In this document: in pieces, positions 52,561 through 61,903 of the stretch
Layout of the letters: each line of letters starts with the position of its first letter
Numbering within the stretch: position 1 is the stretch's first letter
Source of the DNA: Chryseobacterium elymi
Lineage (GTDB): Bacteria > Bacteroidota > Bacteroidia > Flavobacteriales > Weeksellaceae
Direction: 5' to 3'
Length of the DNA: 64,000 bases
Assembly (NCBI RefSeq): GCF_003385495.1
Contig: NZ_QNUH01000012.1
Location: 62,001 to 126,000, forward strand
Notes under the pieces: model-generated
What the model was told of the DNA's origin: nothing
Database searches by the model: none
Seen by the model: the letters and a program-made list of their open reading frames with translations, nothing else
Made by a program: the position numbers and the translations under genes

Positions 52561-54315
52561 ATGAGAAGTTTCTTTAAAAACGTACTGGCAAATATAGTGG
52601 CTATTGTCCTATTGTGTGCCTTATTTTTCGTCTTTTTCATTATGATGCTTGTGTTCAGTTCTATGGGGAATGACAAATCTGTTGTGGTGAAAAAAAATTC
52701 CGTTCTTACGATTAATTTAAAGACTAATATAATAGACAGCCCTACTGAAGAGGAAATGGGATTGTTCAACATCAGTGATAAAAGCAAGAGCGTTATGTTG
52801 TATGATGCGCTGGAGGCCATTAGAAAAGCCAAGACTGATGATAATATTAAAGGTATAAGTATTGAAGCTGATCATGTGCATGCCGGAATGACGCAGATAG
52901 ATGATATCAGAAATGCTCTTGAAGATTTTAAAAAGAGTGGAAAATTTGTGTATGCCTACGGTAATGCTGTTTCTCAGTCTTCTTATTATTTAGGATCGGT
53001 TGCTGACAAGTATTATCTCAATCCATCAGGAATGATAGAATTAAAAGGATTGGCTACAGAGGTTACATTCTTTAAAGATTTTGCTGATAAATACGGGATC
53101 GGTATAGAAGTCATAAGACACGGGAAATTTAAATCAGCGGTTGAGCCTTTTTTAAGAAATGATATTTCTCCCGAAAATAAAGAACAGCTGGGTACTCTTT
53201 TAAACGATATATGGAAAAGTACATCTACTAAAATGGCTGTTTCAAGAAAAATAGATACGGCACAGTTTAAAATGGTTGTTGACAGCTTATATGGGATGAT
53301 CCCTGAATTAGGATTAAAGTACAAGCTTGCCGACAAACTGATCCAGAAAACAGAGTATGATCAGATGATAAAATCAAAGCTTAGCCTCAAAGAAAAAGAA
53401 AAGTTGAATAAAGTATCCTTAGCAGGATATATTAGTTCTTATGCGGATGAAGATAAGTCCGGTGAAAAAGTAGCTGTTCTGTATGCTTCAGGGGGAATTA
53501 ACAATGGTGATAGTTATAACGAGATCTATTCCGAAAAATATGTAAAATATATCAAAAATCTTCAAAATGATGATAAAGTAAAAGCAGTTGTTTTCAGGAT
53601 CAATTCTCCGGGTGGAAGTGCCAATGCTTCAGATGAAATTCTATTTGAATTGCAGCAGCTGAAAAAGAAAAAGCCATTAATAGTTTCCTTTGGTGACTAT
53701 GCCGCTTCCGGAGGGTATTATATTGCGATGGCAGCAGATAAAATTTATTCAGAGCCAAATACATTGACTGGATCTATTGGAGTTTTCGGAGTGATACCTT
53801 ATTATAAAGATATCGCAAACAAAAACGGTATCCGTTCAGATATTGTTGCTACCAATGCCAATTCTCAGTATTATTCACCGCTGAACGGCGTTACCCCTTA
53901 CGGAGTAAATCTGATCACCAGAAGTGTTGAAGGAACCTATAAAAGATTTGTACATTTTGTAACACAAAACAGAAAACAGACTTTTGAGCAGATCGACAGT
54001 GTTGGAGGTGGAAGAGTATGGAGTGGGGTACGTGCCAAGGAGATTGGCCTTGTTGATGAACTTGGAACACTGAATGACGCTGTACAGTTTGCAGCAAAAA
54101 AAGCAGGATTGAAGTCTTACCATGTGTCTTCTTATCCTAAAAGAATGTCTCCGTTTGAGCAGATCTTCAAAGATCTGAATGAAGAAGATATTTCTGCAAG
54201 AATCATTAAAAATAAAATAGGTAAAGCCAACTATGAAATTTTTCAGCAGATTACCAATGAAAAGCTGCAGTCTGAGGTGAAAATGGAAATGCCTTACCAG
54301 ATCAAGATCAACTAA
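52561..54315 (+). CDS. sppA: signal peptide peptidase SppA, 67K type
   Basis: 584 residues with one N-terminal membrane anchor (ANIVAIVLLCALFFVFFIMM). Two tandem S49 domains. The first holds the Lys general base (EVIRHGKFKSAVEPFLR) and the second the nucleophile Ser (FGDYAASGGYYIAMAADKIY), as in the self-compartmentalised 67K form. Degrades cleaved signal peptides in the inner membrane. Divergent from folK with a 20-base gap, so the promoters overlap coding sequence. Confidence 0.94.
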   Translation: MRSFFKNVLANIVAIVLLCALFFVFFIMMLVFSSMGNDKSVVVKKNSVLTINLKTNIIDSPTEEEMGLFNISDKSKSVMLYDALEAIRKAKTDDNIKGISIEADHVHAGMTQIDDIRNALEDFKKSGKFVYAYGNAVSQSSYYLGSVADKYYLNPSGMIELKGLATEVTFFKDFADKYGIGIEVIRHGKFKSAVEPFLRNDISPENKEQLGTLLNDIWKSTSTKMAVSRKIDTAQFKMVVDSLYGMIPELGLKYKLADKLIQKTEYDQMIKSKLSLKEKEKLNKVSLAGYISSYADEDKSGEKVAVLYASGGINNGDSYNEIYSEKYVKYIKNLQNDDKVKAVVFRINSPGGSANASDEILFELQQLKKKKPLIVSFGDYAASGGYYIAMAADKIYSEPNTLTGSIGVFGVIPYYKDIANKNGIRSDIVATNANSQYYSPLNGVTPYGVNLITRSVEGTYKRFVHFVTQNRKQTFEQIDSVGGGRVWSGVRAKEIGLVDELGTLNDAVQFAAKKAGLKSYHVSSYPKRMSPFEQIFKDLNEEDISARIIKNKIGKANYEIFQQITNEKLQSEVKMEMPYQIKIN

Positions 54316-54332
54316 ATTAAATTATATTCTAC

Positions 54333-54370
54333 AAAAAATCCCGGAGCTGAAATTCAGTTCCGGGATTTTA
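54333..54370. terminator. bidirectional terminator after sppA
   Basis: Stem AAAATCCCGGAGCTGAA/TTCAGTTCCGGGATTTT with a very short loop (one G-U). Confidence 0.88.
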
Positions 54371-54386
54371 TTTTTATTTGTTTGTA

Positions 54387-54641
54387 TTAGCTTTTCTTCG
54401 TGGCCATTCCGTAAATCCAGAGAACGATTAAAGCTCCTCCGACAGCTAAAAGCATGCTTCTGAAATCGAAACTGTCTGTAGTTCCCCATCCCAAAAAACT
54501 GCCTATAAATCCTCCTACGAAAGCTCCAACAATACCTAAGATAATCGTCATCAGCCAGCCGCCGCCTTGCGTTCCAGGCATAATAAGTTTTGCAATTGCG
54601 CCCGCGATAAGACCAAATATGATCCAAGTTAAAATTCCCAT
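54387..54641 (-). CDS. GlsB/YeaQ/YmgE family stress-response membrane protein
   Basis: 84 residues, three hydrophobic helices. Gly-rich pattern WIIFGLIAGAIAKLIMPGTQGGGW, TIILGIVGAFVGGFIGSFLGW and LAVGGALIVLWIYG is the family hallmark (transglycosylase-associated). Inner membrane; linked to stress response in other bacteria. Single gene convergent with sppA. Confidence 0.93.
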   Translation of the reverse strand: MGILTWIIFGLIAGAIAKLIMPGTQGGGWLMTIILGIVGAFVGGFIGSFLGWGTTDSFDFRSMLLAVGGALIVLWIYGMATKKS

Positions 54642-54709
54642 AGTCCTAAATTTTTAATTGTTAATAATGTGTAATTTGATATCTAAGTTAAAGAAAAATA
54701 TGATAAATA

Positions 54710-55663
54710 TCATCTTTTCTTGAAAAAAGAGTCTACAAATTCTGTACCATTAAACAATTGAAGGTCCTGCATCTTTTCACCTACCCCTATATATTTTACC
54801 GGAATCTGGAACTGATCTGATATCCCTATAACAACACCTCCTTTAGCTGTGCCGTCCAGCTTTGTTACTGCCAATGCATTTACTTCTGTAGCTGCTGTAA
54901 ACTGTTTTGCCTGTTCAAATGCATTTTGTCCTGTAGATCCGTCAAGAACCAGCAGAATCTCATGAGGAGCATCAGGAATTACTTTCTGCATTACCCTTTT
55001 GATCTTCGAAAGCTCATTCATCAGATTAATCTTATTATGAAGTCTTCCCGCAGTATCAATGATCACGACATCTGCGCCTTGGGCAACAGCGCTTTGTACC
55101 GTGTCAAAGGCAACAGAAGCCGGATCTGAGCCCATATCCTGTTTTACGATGGGAACTCCCACTCTCTCGCTCCAGATAGTAAGCTGGTCTACCGCTGCTG
55201 CTCTGAATGTATCTGCTGCCCCAAGGACAACCTTTTTTCCTTCAGACTTAAACTGGTGAGCAAGTTTCCCGATTGTAGTGGTTTTCCCTACACCATTTAC
55301 ACCAACTACCATGATGACGTACGGTTTTTTCGAGCTGTCTATATTTCCTGTTCCCGCATGAGGATTTTCAAGAAGAAGTCCTGAGATTTCTTCACGGAGA
55401 ATATTATCAAGTTCGCCTACACCCACATATTTATCGCGGGCAACGCGTTCTTCAATTCTTTCTATGATTTTGATGGTTGTAGATGCGCCTACGTCAGATG
55501 CAATCAGTATTTCTTCCAGATTATCCAGTACTTCATCATCTACTTTGCTTTTACCGACTACGGCTTTCGTCATTTTTTCAAAGAAACCCTGGCTGGATTT
55601 TTCCAGACCTTTATCTAAAGTTTCTTTTTCTTCTTTTTTGAAAATATTTTTAAACCAACTCAT
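54710..55663 (-). CDS. ftsY: signal recognition particle receptor FtsY
   Basis: 317 residues, short A-domain form. SRP GTPase NG domain: MVVGVNGVGKTTTIGKLAHQF (G1), DTFRAAAVDQL (G2), IIDTAGRLHNK (G3), VTKLDGTAKGG (G4). Docks ribosome-SRP complexes at the membrane. The stop is followed by a short gap to the GlsB-like gene; the start is 9 bases after the RidA gene stop. Confidence 0.96.
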   Translation of the reverse strand: MSWFKNIFKKEEKETLDKGLEKSSQGFFEKMTKAVVGKSKVDDEVLDNLEEILIASDVGASTTIKIIERIEERVARDKYVGVGELDNILREEISGLLLENPHAGTGNIDSSKKPYVIMVVGVNGVGKTTTIGKLAHQFKSEGKKVVLGAADTFRAAAVDQLTIWSERVGVPIVKQDMGSDPASVAFDTVQSAVAQGADVVIIDTAGRLHNKINLMNELSKIKRVMQKVIPDAPHEILLVLDGSTGQNAFEQAKQFTAATEVNALAVTKLDGTAKGGVVIGISDQFQIPVKYIGVGEKMQDLQLFNGTEFVDSFFKKR

Positions 55664-55672
55664 AGTTCATTC

Positions 55673-56140
55673 TTATTTGTTTTTTATAACTGCCGTAGCC
55701 TCTACTTCTATAAGGACGTCATCTCTGAAAAGACGACTCACTTCCACAAGGCTGCTTACGGGAGGATTTTGAAGGTTGATATACAAGTCACGGATTTTTC
55801 TAAAGTCTGGTGTTTTGGAAATATCAGTAATGAAGATTCCCAGTTTTACAATATCCTTTCCTGTAGCTCCATATTCTTTCAGGATGAATTCAATGTTTTT
55901 AAAAACCTGTTGGGTCTGCTTCTCAACATTGTTTCCTACAAGATTACCCGAAGCATCCAGCGGTACTTGTCCTGAAAGCAAAAGCATTGTAGAAGTTCCA
56001 CAGTCTATACTTACCGATTGTGAAAGTCCTTTAATGGTAAAAACTTGCGAGGAGCCTTTGTATTCTACATTGTTCATTTTTTCCTGACCGAATGAAAATA
56101 GAAAAATTTCTGTGAAAACCAGAATAAAAATCTTTTTCAT
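55673..56140 (-). CDS. exported RidA family protein lacking the catalytic Arg
   Basis: 155 residues with an N-terminal signal peptide MKKIFILVFTEIFLFSFGQ, unusual for RidA, which is cytosolic. The fold marks are there: LLSGQVPLDASGNLVG, TQQVFKNIEFILKEYGA and VEVSRLFRDDVLIEVEATAV. But the motif P-x-R-S, whose Arg binds the iminoacid carboxylate, reads PPVSS here. Enamine/imine deamination is therefore doubtful; it may be a binding protein in the periplasm. Overlaps the ftsY promoter region, 9-base gap. Confidence 0.87.
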   Translation of the reverse strand: MKKIFILVFTEIFLFSFGQEKMNNVEYKGSSQVFTIKGLSQSVSIDCGTSTMLLLSGQVPLDASGNLVGNNVEKQTQQVFKNIEFILKEYGATGKDIVKLGIFITDISKTPDFRKIRDLYINLQNPPVSSLVEVSRLFRDDVLIEVEATAVIKNK

Positions 56141-56183
56141 ATGGATATATTTAATTGATTAATAATCTGGTGAACAAAGATAA

Positions 56184-56216
56184 CAAAAAAACTACCCAAA
56201 ATATGAGTAGTTTTTT
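56184..56216. terminator. terminator of the rpmB-rpmG-DUF4295 operon
   Basis: Stem AACTAC/GTAGTT with a short AT loop and T-runs on both strands. Confidence 0.7.
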
Positions 56217-56237
56217 ATATTGTAAATAAAGTGGAGA

Positions 56238-56390
56238 TTATTTCTTCAAATAACCGTCTACTTCGTCTGCATTCATTACTTTTTCTTCGAAAACGTAAGC
56301 ACCTGACTTAGATGACTTAACCATTTTCACAACTTTAGTCATTTTCTTTGACTGACCGCTTTGTAGGGTTGCTACTACTTTCTTTGCCAT
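56238..56390 (-). CDS. DUF4295 protein, 50 aa
   Basis: MAKKVVATLQSGQSKKMTK... ending MNADEVDGYLKK, a Bacteroidota-specific small basic protein found beside L28 and L33. Role in ribosome function inferred from the operon. Starts 19 bases after rpmG. Confidence 0.88.
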   Translation of the reverse strand: MAKKVVATLQSGQSKKMTKVVKMVKSSKSGAYVFEEKVMNADEVDGYLKK

Positions 56391-56409
56391 GGTAAATTAT
56401 ATTTATAAA

Positions 56410-56592
56410 TTACTTGATTTCTTTGTGAACTGTAACTTTCTTAAGAACAGGATTGTACTTTTTCAATTCCAGTCTCTCAGTAGTGTTCTTTTTATTTTTA
56501 GTAGAAATGTATCTTGACATTCCCGCCATACCACTCTCTTTGTGCTCTGTACATTCAAGGATTACCTGAACTCTGTTTCCTTTTTTTGCCAT
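56410..56592 (-). CDS. rpmG: 50S ribosomal protein L33
   Basis: 60 residues. Family pattern [20 protein letters not shown] and [21 protein letters not shown]. The cysteine pairs of the zinc-binding C+ form are absent except one. Middle gene of rpmB-rpmG-DUF4295, 6 bases after rpmB. Confidence 0.95.
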   Translation of the reverse strand: MAKKGNRVQVILECTEHKESGMAGMSRYISTKNKKNTTERLELKKYNPVLKKVTVHKEIK

Positions 56593-56598
56593 GATTTA

Positions 56599-56841
56599 TT
56601 AATTCTTTTTAATCAATCCGTTTCTAGTAGCTCTTTCAATAGCTTCCTCGATTCCAATCTTGTTAATCACTCTCAATCCATGAGCTGATACTTTCAGTGT
56701 TACGTGCTTATCTTGCTCCGGAAGGTAAAACTTCTTCTCCAATAAGTTAATTTCAAAACGACGCTTCGTTTTGTTATTAGCGTGAGAAACGTTGTTACCA
56801 ACCATTGCACGCTTTCCTGTTATTTGGCAAATTCTTGACAT
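56599..56841 (-). CDS. rpmB: 50S ribosomal protein L28
   Basis: 80 residues. Starts [29 protein letters not shown], the typical N-terminus; ends ...[18 protein letters not shown]. First gene of the small ribosomal operon. Confidence 0.96.
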   Translation of the reverse strand: MSRICQITGKRAMVGNNVSHANNKTKRRFEINLLEKKFYLPEQDKHVTLKVSAHGLRVINKIGIEEAIERATRNGLIKKN

Positions 56842-57046
56842 ATCTCGATGTTCTTATTTGTATAATATTTGAGGTTGCAAAATAACGAAGAATTTTTTAG
56901 ATAGACAAATCTTTTAGAAAATATTTATAAATAACTGACTGATTAATAATCATGAATTTTAAAATAAAATAATTTCCGAGACAAGCTGAGCCAAGTGACT
57001 GATATATTTCATGTAAACTTTCCGGTAAATGCAAATCCGAATGTTC

Positions 57047-57054
57047 TACCTTTG
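57047..57054 (+). promoter_or_regulatory. -7 box of the FG-GAP protein gene
   Basis: TACCTTTG fits TAnnTTTG and supports the ATG at 57082 over the upstream 56995. Confidence 0.5.
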
Positions 57055-57081
57055 TTTTTAATTAATCTAAATAAAAATAAT

Positions 57082-58794
57082 ATGAAGAGGATTTATATTC
57101 TTTTATCTATGCTTCCTGTTGGTCTGATGGCTCAGGATTATACTGAAATCCAGTCCGGTATGGAAAATTTTTACTACGGATCGGCTGATACGGCTGATAT
57201 GGATGGTGACGGAAAGCAGGATGCAGTGATCAACGGAGCCATTGATACTGACAATGATGGAAATGTTGATGCCTCTTTTAACGAAGTATACAAAAATAAC
57301 GGTACTTCACTGGAGCCTTATGCTAGCCTGGGAGTGAATGCAACGCATTTGGGAGATATAAAATTCATGGATTTTAATAATGACGGTCTTCTGGATATTA
57401 TTTCTACAGGATTAAGCTATGATGATGTCGTTAATTATAAACATTACAGGTTCCGGAACTCAGGAACGGGTTTTATTAATGAAGCCGTGCTTGACGGGAA
57501 AATCTACGGATCTTTAGAAGTGTTTGACTTCAATAATGACGGCAAAATGGATTACGCTGTCAATGGAACTCAATATGTAGAAGGAGCGGGTTTTCTGAAT
57601 AACCTTGATTTTTATAAGAATACTGGAACTGATTTTGAGATCTTTAAAGGCTGGCAATCCGGAACACAGAACGGAAGCTTTAAGTTTGTGGATCTCAATA
57701 ATGATCATCTTCTCGATCTTGTTATTCTGGGAATGGAGCAAGGTGATCATCCGGTCTGTAAAGTATATCTGAACCAGGCAGGAACACTGATACCTTCGCA
57801 GGATCTTGTTGCCCTGACGGGCGGGAAAATGGATTTCGCAGACTTCAATGCGGATGGCTATCAGGATATTGTCATTACAGGCCAGGATGACAGCTATTCC
57901 GGATTTCTCGCCGTACTGATGAATGATGGAACCGGTCATCTGAACACACAGCAGATAAACGCTGGTGAGATCTCGGATTCATCTGTAGCTGCTGGTGATC
58001 TGAATAATGACGGATATTATGATTTTATTGTTTCCGGCAATGATGAAAACAGCGATGCAGTGGTCAAAACTTTTCTCTACAATCCTTCCACTCAAAATTT
58101 TACTGAAAATATACCTACAGGACTGCATACTTTAGGAGGGCCGGGGTTTGTGAATTTACTTGACTTTGACAATAACCACCGTCTGGATGTCGTATTGGCC
58201 GGATTTGATTGGGCTGATCCGGGCATGCCTTCACTTACCAAAATTTTCAAAAACACTTCTACGGAAGTTAACCTGAAGCCTGTACCTCCTGCAGTCCTTA
58301 ATGTAACAAAGACCGGAAACCGTTTTAATTTCTCATGGAGCGGTGCATCTGATGATAAGACACCAGCAAATGCCCTTCGTTACGAGATCAAAGTTGGATC
58401 TACTCCCGGATCTGCTAATATTGCAAAATATGTCGTAACAACACCGTCATGGTTCCTGGATCTGGATTCTTCTGTTCAGAATGTATATTGGAGCGTAAGA
58501 TCTATAGATGCTTCAAAGGTTTTTTCAGATGCTTCAGCACAGTCCACATTGGGAACGCGTGATGTAGCAATAAACAGTAAGTTTTCAGTATATCCGAATC
58601 CGGCATCAGAGAAAGTATTTATTAAAGGAGAAAAAGTTTGGGACGTTGAAATATATTCTATGGATGGAAGAAAACAGAATGTTGTTTTGAATAATGATCA
58701 GTCGATCAATGTGTCACACCTCACGAAAGGAACTTATTTATTAAAACTGAAAATTAAAAACGAGATAACCACTCAAAAACTTATGATTAAATAA
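57082..58794 (+). CDS. FG-GAP/VCBS repeat protein with T9SS type A sorting domain
   Basis: 570 residues from ATG 57082, signal peptide MKRIYILLSMLPVGLMAQ. At least seven calcium-type D-x-(N/D)-x-DG units (DMDGDGKQD, DTDNDGNVD, DFNNDGLLD, DFNNDGKMD, DFNADGYQD, DLNNDGYYD) predict a beta-propeller. A fibronectin-like region (KPVPPAVLNVTKTGNRFNFSW) follows, and the end YPNPASEKVFIKG...MDGRKQNV...LTKGTYLLKLKIKNEITTQKLMIK is the T9SS sorting signal. Secreted and probably anchored on the surface through T9SS; see the plug protein at 35301. Confidence 0.92.
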   Translation: MKRIYILLSMLPVGLMAQDYTEIQSGMENFYYGSADTADMDGDGKQDAVINGAIDTDNDGNVDASFNEVYKNNGTSLEPYASLGVNATHLGDIKFMDFNNDGLLDIISTGLSYDDVVNYKHYRFRNSGTGFINEAVLDGKIYGSLEVFDFNNDGKMDYAVNGTQYVEGAGFLNNLDFYKNTGTDFEIFKGWQSGTQNGSFKFVDLNNDHLLDLVILGMEQGDHPVCKVYLNQAGTLIPSQDLVALTGGKMDFADFNADGYQDIVITGQDDSYSGFLAVLMNDGTGHLNTQQINAGEISDSSVAAGDLNNDGYYDFIVSGNDENSDAVVKTFLYNPSTQNFTENIPTGLHTLGGPGFVNLLDFDNNHRLDVVLAGFDWADPGMPSLTKIFKNTSTEVNLKPVPPAVLNVTKTGNRFNFSWSGASDDKTPANALRYEIKVGSTPGSANIAKYVVTTPSWFLDLDSSVQNVYWSVRSIDASKVFSDASAQSTLGTRDVAINSKFSVYPNPASEKVFIKGEKVWDVEIYSMDGRKQNVVLNNDQSINVSHLTKGTYLLKLKIKNEITTQKLMIK

Positions 58795-58817
58795 AACTGA
58801 AGAGTTCTATTAGTAAG

Positions 58818-58852
58818 AAAAGCCAGGCGTCCAGCTGGCTTTTCTGTTTTTT
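58818..58852. terminator. terminator after the FG-GAP gene
   Basis: Stem AAAAGCCAG/CTGGCTTTT followed by CTGTTTTTT. Confidence 0.85.
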
Positions 58853-58896
58853 CAGTGTATGATTTACTTAAAGACTTTGCAGTCAAATTATTAAGA

Positions 58897-60531
58897 TTAT
58901 GCTTTCTTAGTCCTGTTCCTCAACTTTTCGATCAAAAAGTAAAACAGTAAAAAGCCCAGAGCGAAAATGGAAAACCTTGATAACAGATCTCCGGCTCTTG
59001 TATAGAAGGTCATTGTTTCGTAAAGATTCACTTTGGCGAATAATGTTGTTTTATCCCCATAGAAAGTATCAGCTACCACTTCTCCTTTTGCATTGATATG
59101 GGCGGATATGCCACTGTTGGCTGCACGCGCAATTTCTCTTCGGGTTTCTATGGCTCTCAATTTTGCATACGATAAAAGCTGTTTGTGTCCTTCTGTGACG
59201 CCCCACCAGGAATCATTGGTCATGATGCCTAAGAAATTGGCACCTTTTTTTACATAATCTGTGGTAAATTCTCCGTAGATGCTTTCGTAGCAGATGATAG
59301 GTGCCAATCTGCCTTTATTGTAAGGATTTGAAAAAGATTTTCTTTCTTCATCTATTCCTAAAGAAGCCACGGTTCCGCCCAGATTAAGCATGGCATCTCC
59401 CAGAAGCGGTTTTAAAACACTCATATATGGGAAGATTTCCACACCCGGAACAAGTTTTCCTTTGTGATACACCTGAACTTTCTGTTGTGGCGCAAGCTGA
59501 ATAGCCGTGTTATAGCTTTCTACCCAAAGTTCGGGATTAACCTGATAAGCTTCCTTGGGGATGTTCTCCTGGTTTTTATAAAAACGGTGTGAAGAAATTC
59601 CGGTTGCAAAAACAGCTCCCGGATGTTTTGTTAAAAATTCTTTCACATTATTTAAAAGCAGACTTTTCTCAAAAGCAGTTTCGGAGATTGATCCTCTTCC
59701 GGGAAGGGCTGTTTCCGGGGCAATATAATAATCAATTTTTCCTTTTGAATTGTTTTCAGCTAAAGTTAAAAGGTCATTTTCAATGGTTAGGCTGTCTTTT
59801 GAATACTTTTCAGCGTAAGGATCAAGATCCGGCTGTAGCATCAGAACATTGACCTGCCCGGAAGGCTTTTCATCAAAATTATTGTATTTGATCAAGGAGA
59901 TAATCATTGGAAGAATGATTAAGGCAGTGATAATTGAGCTATTTTTGATCAGATCTTTTCTTTTTCTTCCTGCTTCCCAGGTTCTTAAAGTATAAAAAAT
60001 CAAAACATTGATTAATAAGATCCAGAAGCTTCCACCGGTGGCGCCCAGGGTGTCATACCACTGTATTAATTTAGGGTAATCTGAAAACACATTTCCTAAA
60101 TTCAGCCATGGCCATGTTAGTTCCCAGTTAAGATGAAATTTTTCAAAACTCATCCATATGGCGATCAGAAATCCTAATCCCCAGTAGGTTCCCTGTGCAT
60201 TTTTGTACCAGTGATAACATTGGAAAACAAGAGAATAAAGGAAAGAATTAACCAAAACGGGAAATACAACCGCCATCATGGAATGACTTCCGTCCGGATT
60301 CTTGGAGCCGTATAGCCATCCTGTTGTTACAATATTCCAGATCACAAAACAAAGATAGGATAGGCCGAAGATCATCCAGCTTTTTCTTTTGTACGATGAA
60401 AATTTTGAGATTCCATGTTCCATCATTAAAAGCGGAACAAGGGCAAAAAATATAAAGAAAGGAACTCCGTAAGTAGGCCACGAAACAGACAGTAGCATTG
60501 CTGAAATGAGCGTAAGTAATATGTATTTCAT
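58897..60531 (-). CDS. lnt: apolipoprotein N-acyltransferase
   Basis: 544 residues. N-terminal about 200 residues carry several membrane helices. The nitrilase-fold part has the triad Glu in YIAPETALPGRG, Lys in VYHKGKLVPGVEIFPYM and Cys in PIICYESIYGEF. A last membrane helix follows (FSIFALGFLLFYFLIEKL). Adds the third acyl chain to lipoproteins, several of which are encoded in this window. Confidence 0.92.
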   Translation of the reverse strand: MKYILLTLISAMLLSVSWPTYGVPFFIFFALVPLLMMEHGISKFSSYKRKSWMIFGLSYLCFVIWNIVTTGWLYGSKNPDGSHSMMAVVFPVLVNSFLYSLVFQCYHWYKNAQGTYWGLGFLIAIWMSFEKFHLNWELTWPWLNLGNVFSDYPKLIQWYDTLGATGGSFWILLINVLIFYTLRTWEAGRKRKDLIKNSSIITALIILPMIISLIKYNNFDEKPSGQVNVLMLQPDLDPYAEKYSKDSLTIENDLLTLAENNSKGKIDYYIAPETALPGRGSISETAFEKSLLLNNVKEFLTKHPGAVFATGISSHRFYKNQENIPKEAYQVNPELWVESYNTAIQLAPQQKVQVYHKGKLVPGVEIFPYMSVLKPLLGDAMLNLGGTVASLGIDEERKSFSNPYNKGRLAPIICYESIYGEFTTDYVKKGANFLGIMTNDSWWGVTEGHKQLLSYAKLRAIETRREIARAANSGISAHINAKGEVVADTFYGDKTTLFAKVNLYETMTFYTRAGDLLSRFSIFALGFLLFYFLIEKLRNRTKKA

Positions 60532-60572
60532 TAAATTAATTTAACACACAAATTTAATGTTTTTGAAATGAA

Positions 60573-60580
60573 TACATTTG
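60573..60580 (+). promoter_or_regulatory. -7 box immediately before the VanZ gene
   Basis: TACATTTG fits TAnnTTTG and ends 6 bases before the ATG at 60587, suggesting a nearly leaderless mRNA. Confidence 0.35.
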
Positions 60581-60586
60581 TACCTG

Positions 60587-61009
60587 ATGTTAAAGAAATC
60601 TTATAAAATTATTATTGTTCCGTATATGCTGTTTTTGCTTTATCTTATGTTTTTGGGGATGGGCAGGTTTCAGTATGAAGATAACCTGATCAGGATAGAG
60701 CCGGTTTTGTCTACCGTACAGTTTATCCGCAATACGATTGAGTGGAAGGATATTGTCATTATTGTTTTAGGTAATATTATAATGTTCATTCCTTTTGGCT
60801 TTCTCGGTTGGATATTTCCTCAACTAAAGGATTTGAAAATGCTGCTCTATGCTTTTATTTCTGCCATCGTTATTGTTGAGGCGCTTCAGTATTTTTCCAG
60901 AATGGGAATATTTGAGGTAGACGATGTCATTCTTAATACTTTCGGTGTTTATCTGGGATGGCTGCTCTGCAGGTTTATTGAAAAGAGATTTAGCCGTTTA
61001 ATTCTTTAG
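60587..61009 (+). CDS. VanZ family membrane protein
   Basis: 140 residues from ATG 60587 (TTG 60578 lies inside a -7 box). Four hydrophobic helices; VIIVLGNIIMFIPFGFLGW and VEALQYFSRMGIFEVDDVILNTFGVYLGWL are the VanZ signature. Inner membrane, function unclear. The 3' end overlaps the convergent proC end by 20 bases. Confidence 0.9.
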   Translation: MLKKSYKIIIVPYMLFLLYLMFLGMGRFQYEDNLIRIEPVLSTVQFIRNTIEWKDIVIIVLGNIIMFIPFGFLGWIFPQLKDLKMLLYAFISAIVIVEALQYFSRMGIFEVDDVILNTFGVYLGWLLCRFIEKRFSRLIL

Positions 61010-61793
61010 CCCGTTTTTCAGCATTCAAAATTCCGTCTTTTAAAATTTCTTTTAAATGCCGCTCTTCAAATGTCTTTAAGGCTGCTTCGGTTGTTCCGCC
61101 TTTGGATGCTACATCTCTAATAAGTTCTTCAAGGCTTTTTTCAGAATTGTTGATCAGGTGATAAGCGCCAAGCATCGTCTGCTGTACAAACAGTTTAGAA
61201 AGATTTTCATCGATACCCATTTCTACGCCTGCTTTGATCATGGCATCTACTATATAATAAAAATAGGCAGGTCCGCTTCCTGAAAGGGCTGTAACCCCGT
61301 CCAGAAGGTCTTCGTTTTCGAGATAAACCGACCTTCCCGTACTGTTCAAGAGTCTTTCAATATTGATGAGCTGACTAAAGGAAATGCCATTGGCAGCCGT
61401 GTAACCGGTAATTCCCATTCCCAAAAGGGTAGGAGAGTTCGGCATGGCTCTTACCACAAGCGGGTGATTTAATAATTGTTGAATTTTTTCAATTTTAATT
61501 CCGGCCATAATGGAAAGAACCATCTGGTTTTCTTTTAGTGTGAACCTGAAATTCTGGGCCACATGCTGGAAATCCTGAGGTTTTACGGCTACTATGATAA
61601 GATCGGCATCCAGTTCCTGGGTTTCTTCAAAAGTGGAGATTTTAGATTTCGGGAAATCTTCGGCAATTTTAGAGATTTTAGTCTCGCTGCGGGTGATCAG
61701 GTGAAGATGCTCCGGCTTGATCAGTTCGTATTTTAAAAATGATTTTGAAAAGGATAAGCCCATATTTCCGGCTCCTAAAATAGCTATTTTCAT
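60990..61793 (-). CDS. proC: pyrroline-5-carboxylate reductase
   Basis: 267 residues. Last step of proline synthesis, NAD(P)H-dependent. AILGAGNMGLSFSKSFL (Rossmann), VRAMPNSPTLLGMGITGYTA and ALSGSGPAYFYYIVDAMIKAGVEMG match the family, ending VASKGGTTEAALKTFEE. Convergent overlap of 20 bases with the VanZ gene; a TTCACTA repeat lies upstream. Confidence 0.95.
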   Translation of the reverse strand: MKIAILGAGNMGLSFSKSFLKYELIKPEHLHLITRSETKISKIAEDFPKSKISTFEETQELDADLIIVAVKPQDFQHVAQNFRFTLKENQMVLSIMAGIKIEKIQQLLNHPLVVRAMPNSPTLLGMGITGYTAANGISFSQLINIERLLNSTGRSVYLENEDLLDGVTALSGSGPAYFYYIVDAMIKAGVEMGIDENLSKLFVQQTMLGAYHLINNSEKSLEELIRDVASKGGTTEAALKTFEERHLKEILKDGILNAEKRAKELNG

Positions 61794-61852
61794 ATTGGTG
61801 TTCTCTATTCTTTACTCTTTGTTCTCTACTTTTTGTTCTCTACTCTTTATTT

Positions 61853-61893
61853 TTCACTATTCACTATTCACTATTCACTATTCACTATTCACT
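61853..61893. repeat. heptamer repeat TTCACTA, 5.9 copies
   Basis: Five perfect units plus six bases, 41 bases, preceded by degenerate TTCTCTA-like units, in the 110-base gap upstream of proC. Confidence 0.85.
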
Positions 61894-61903
61894 CTTAACT
61901 TTT

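Noticed and set aside
61853..61893. CRISPR or coding repeat at TTCACTA
   Set aside because: 7-bp head-to-tail units without spacers and no ORF use.
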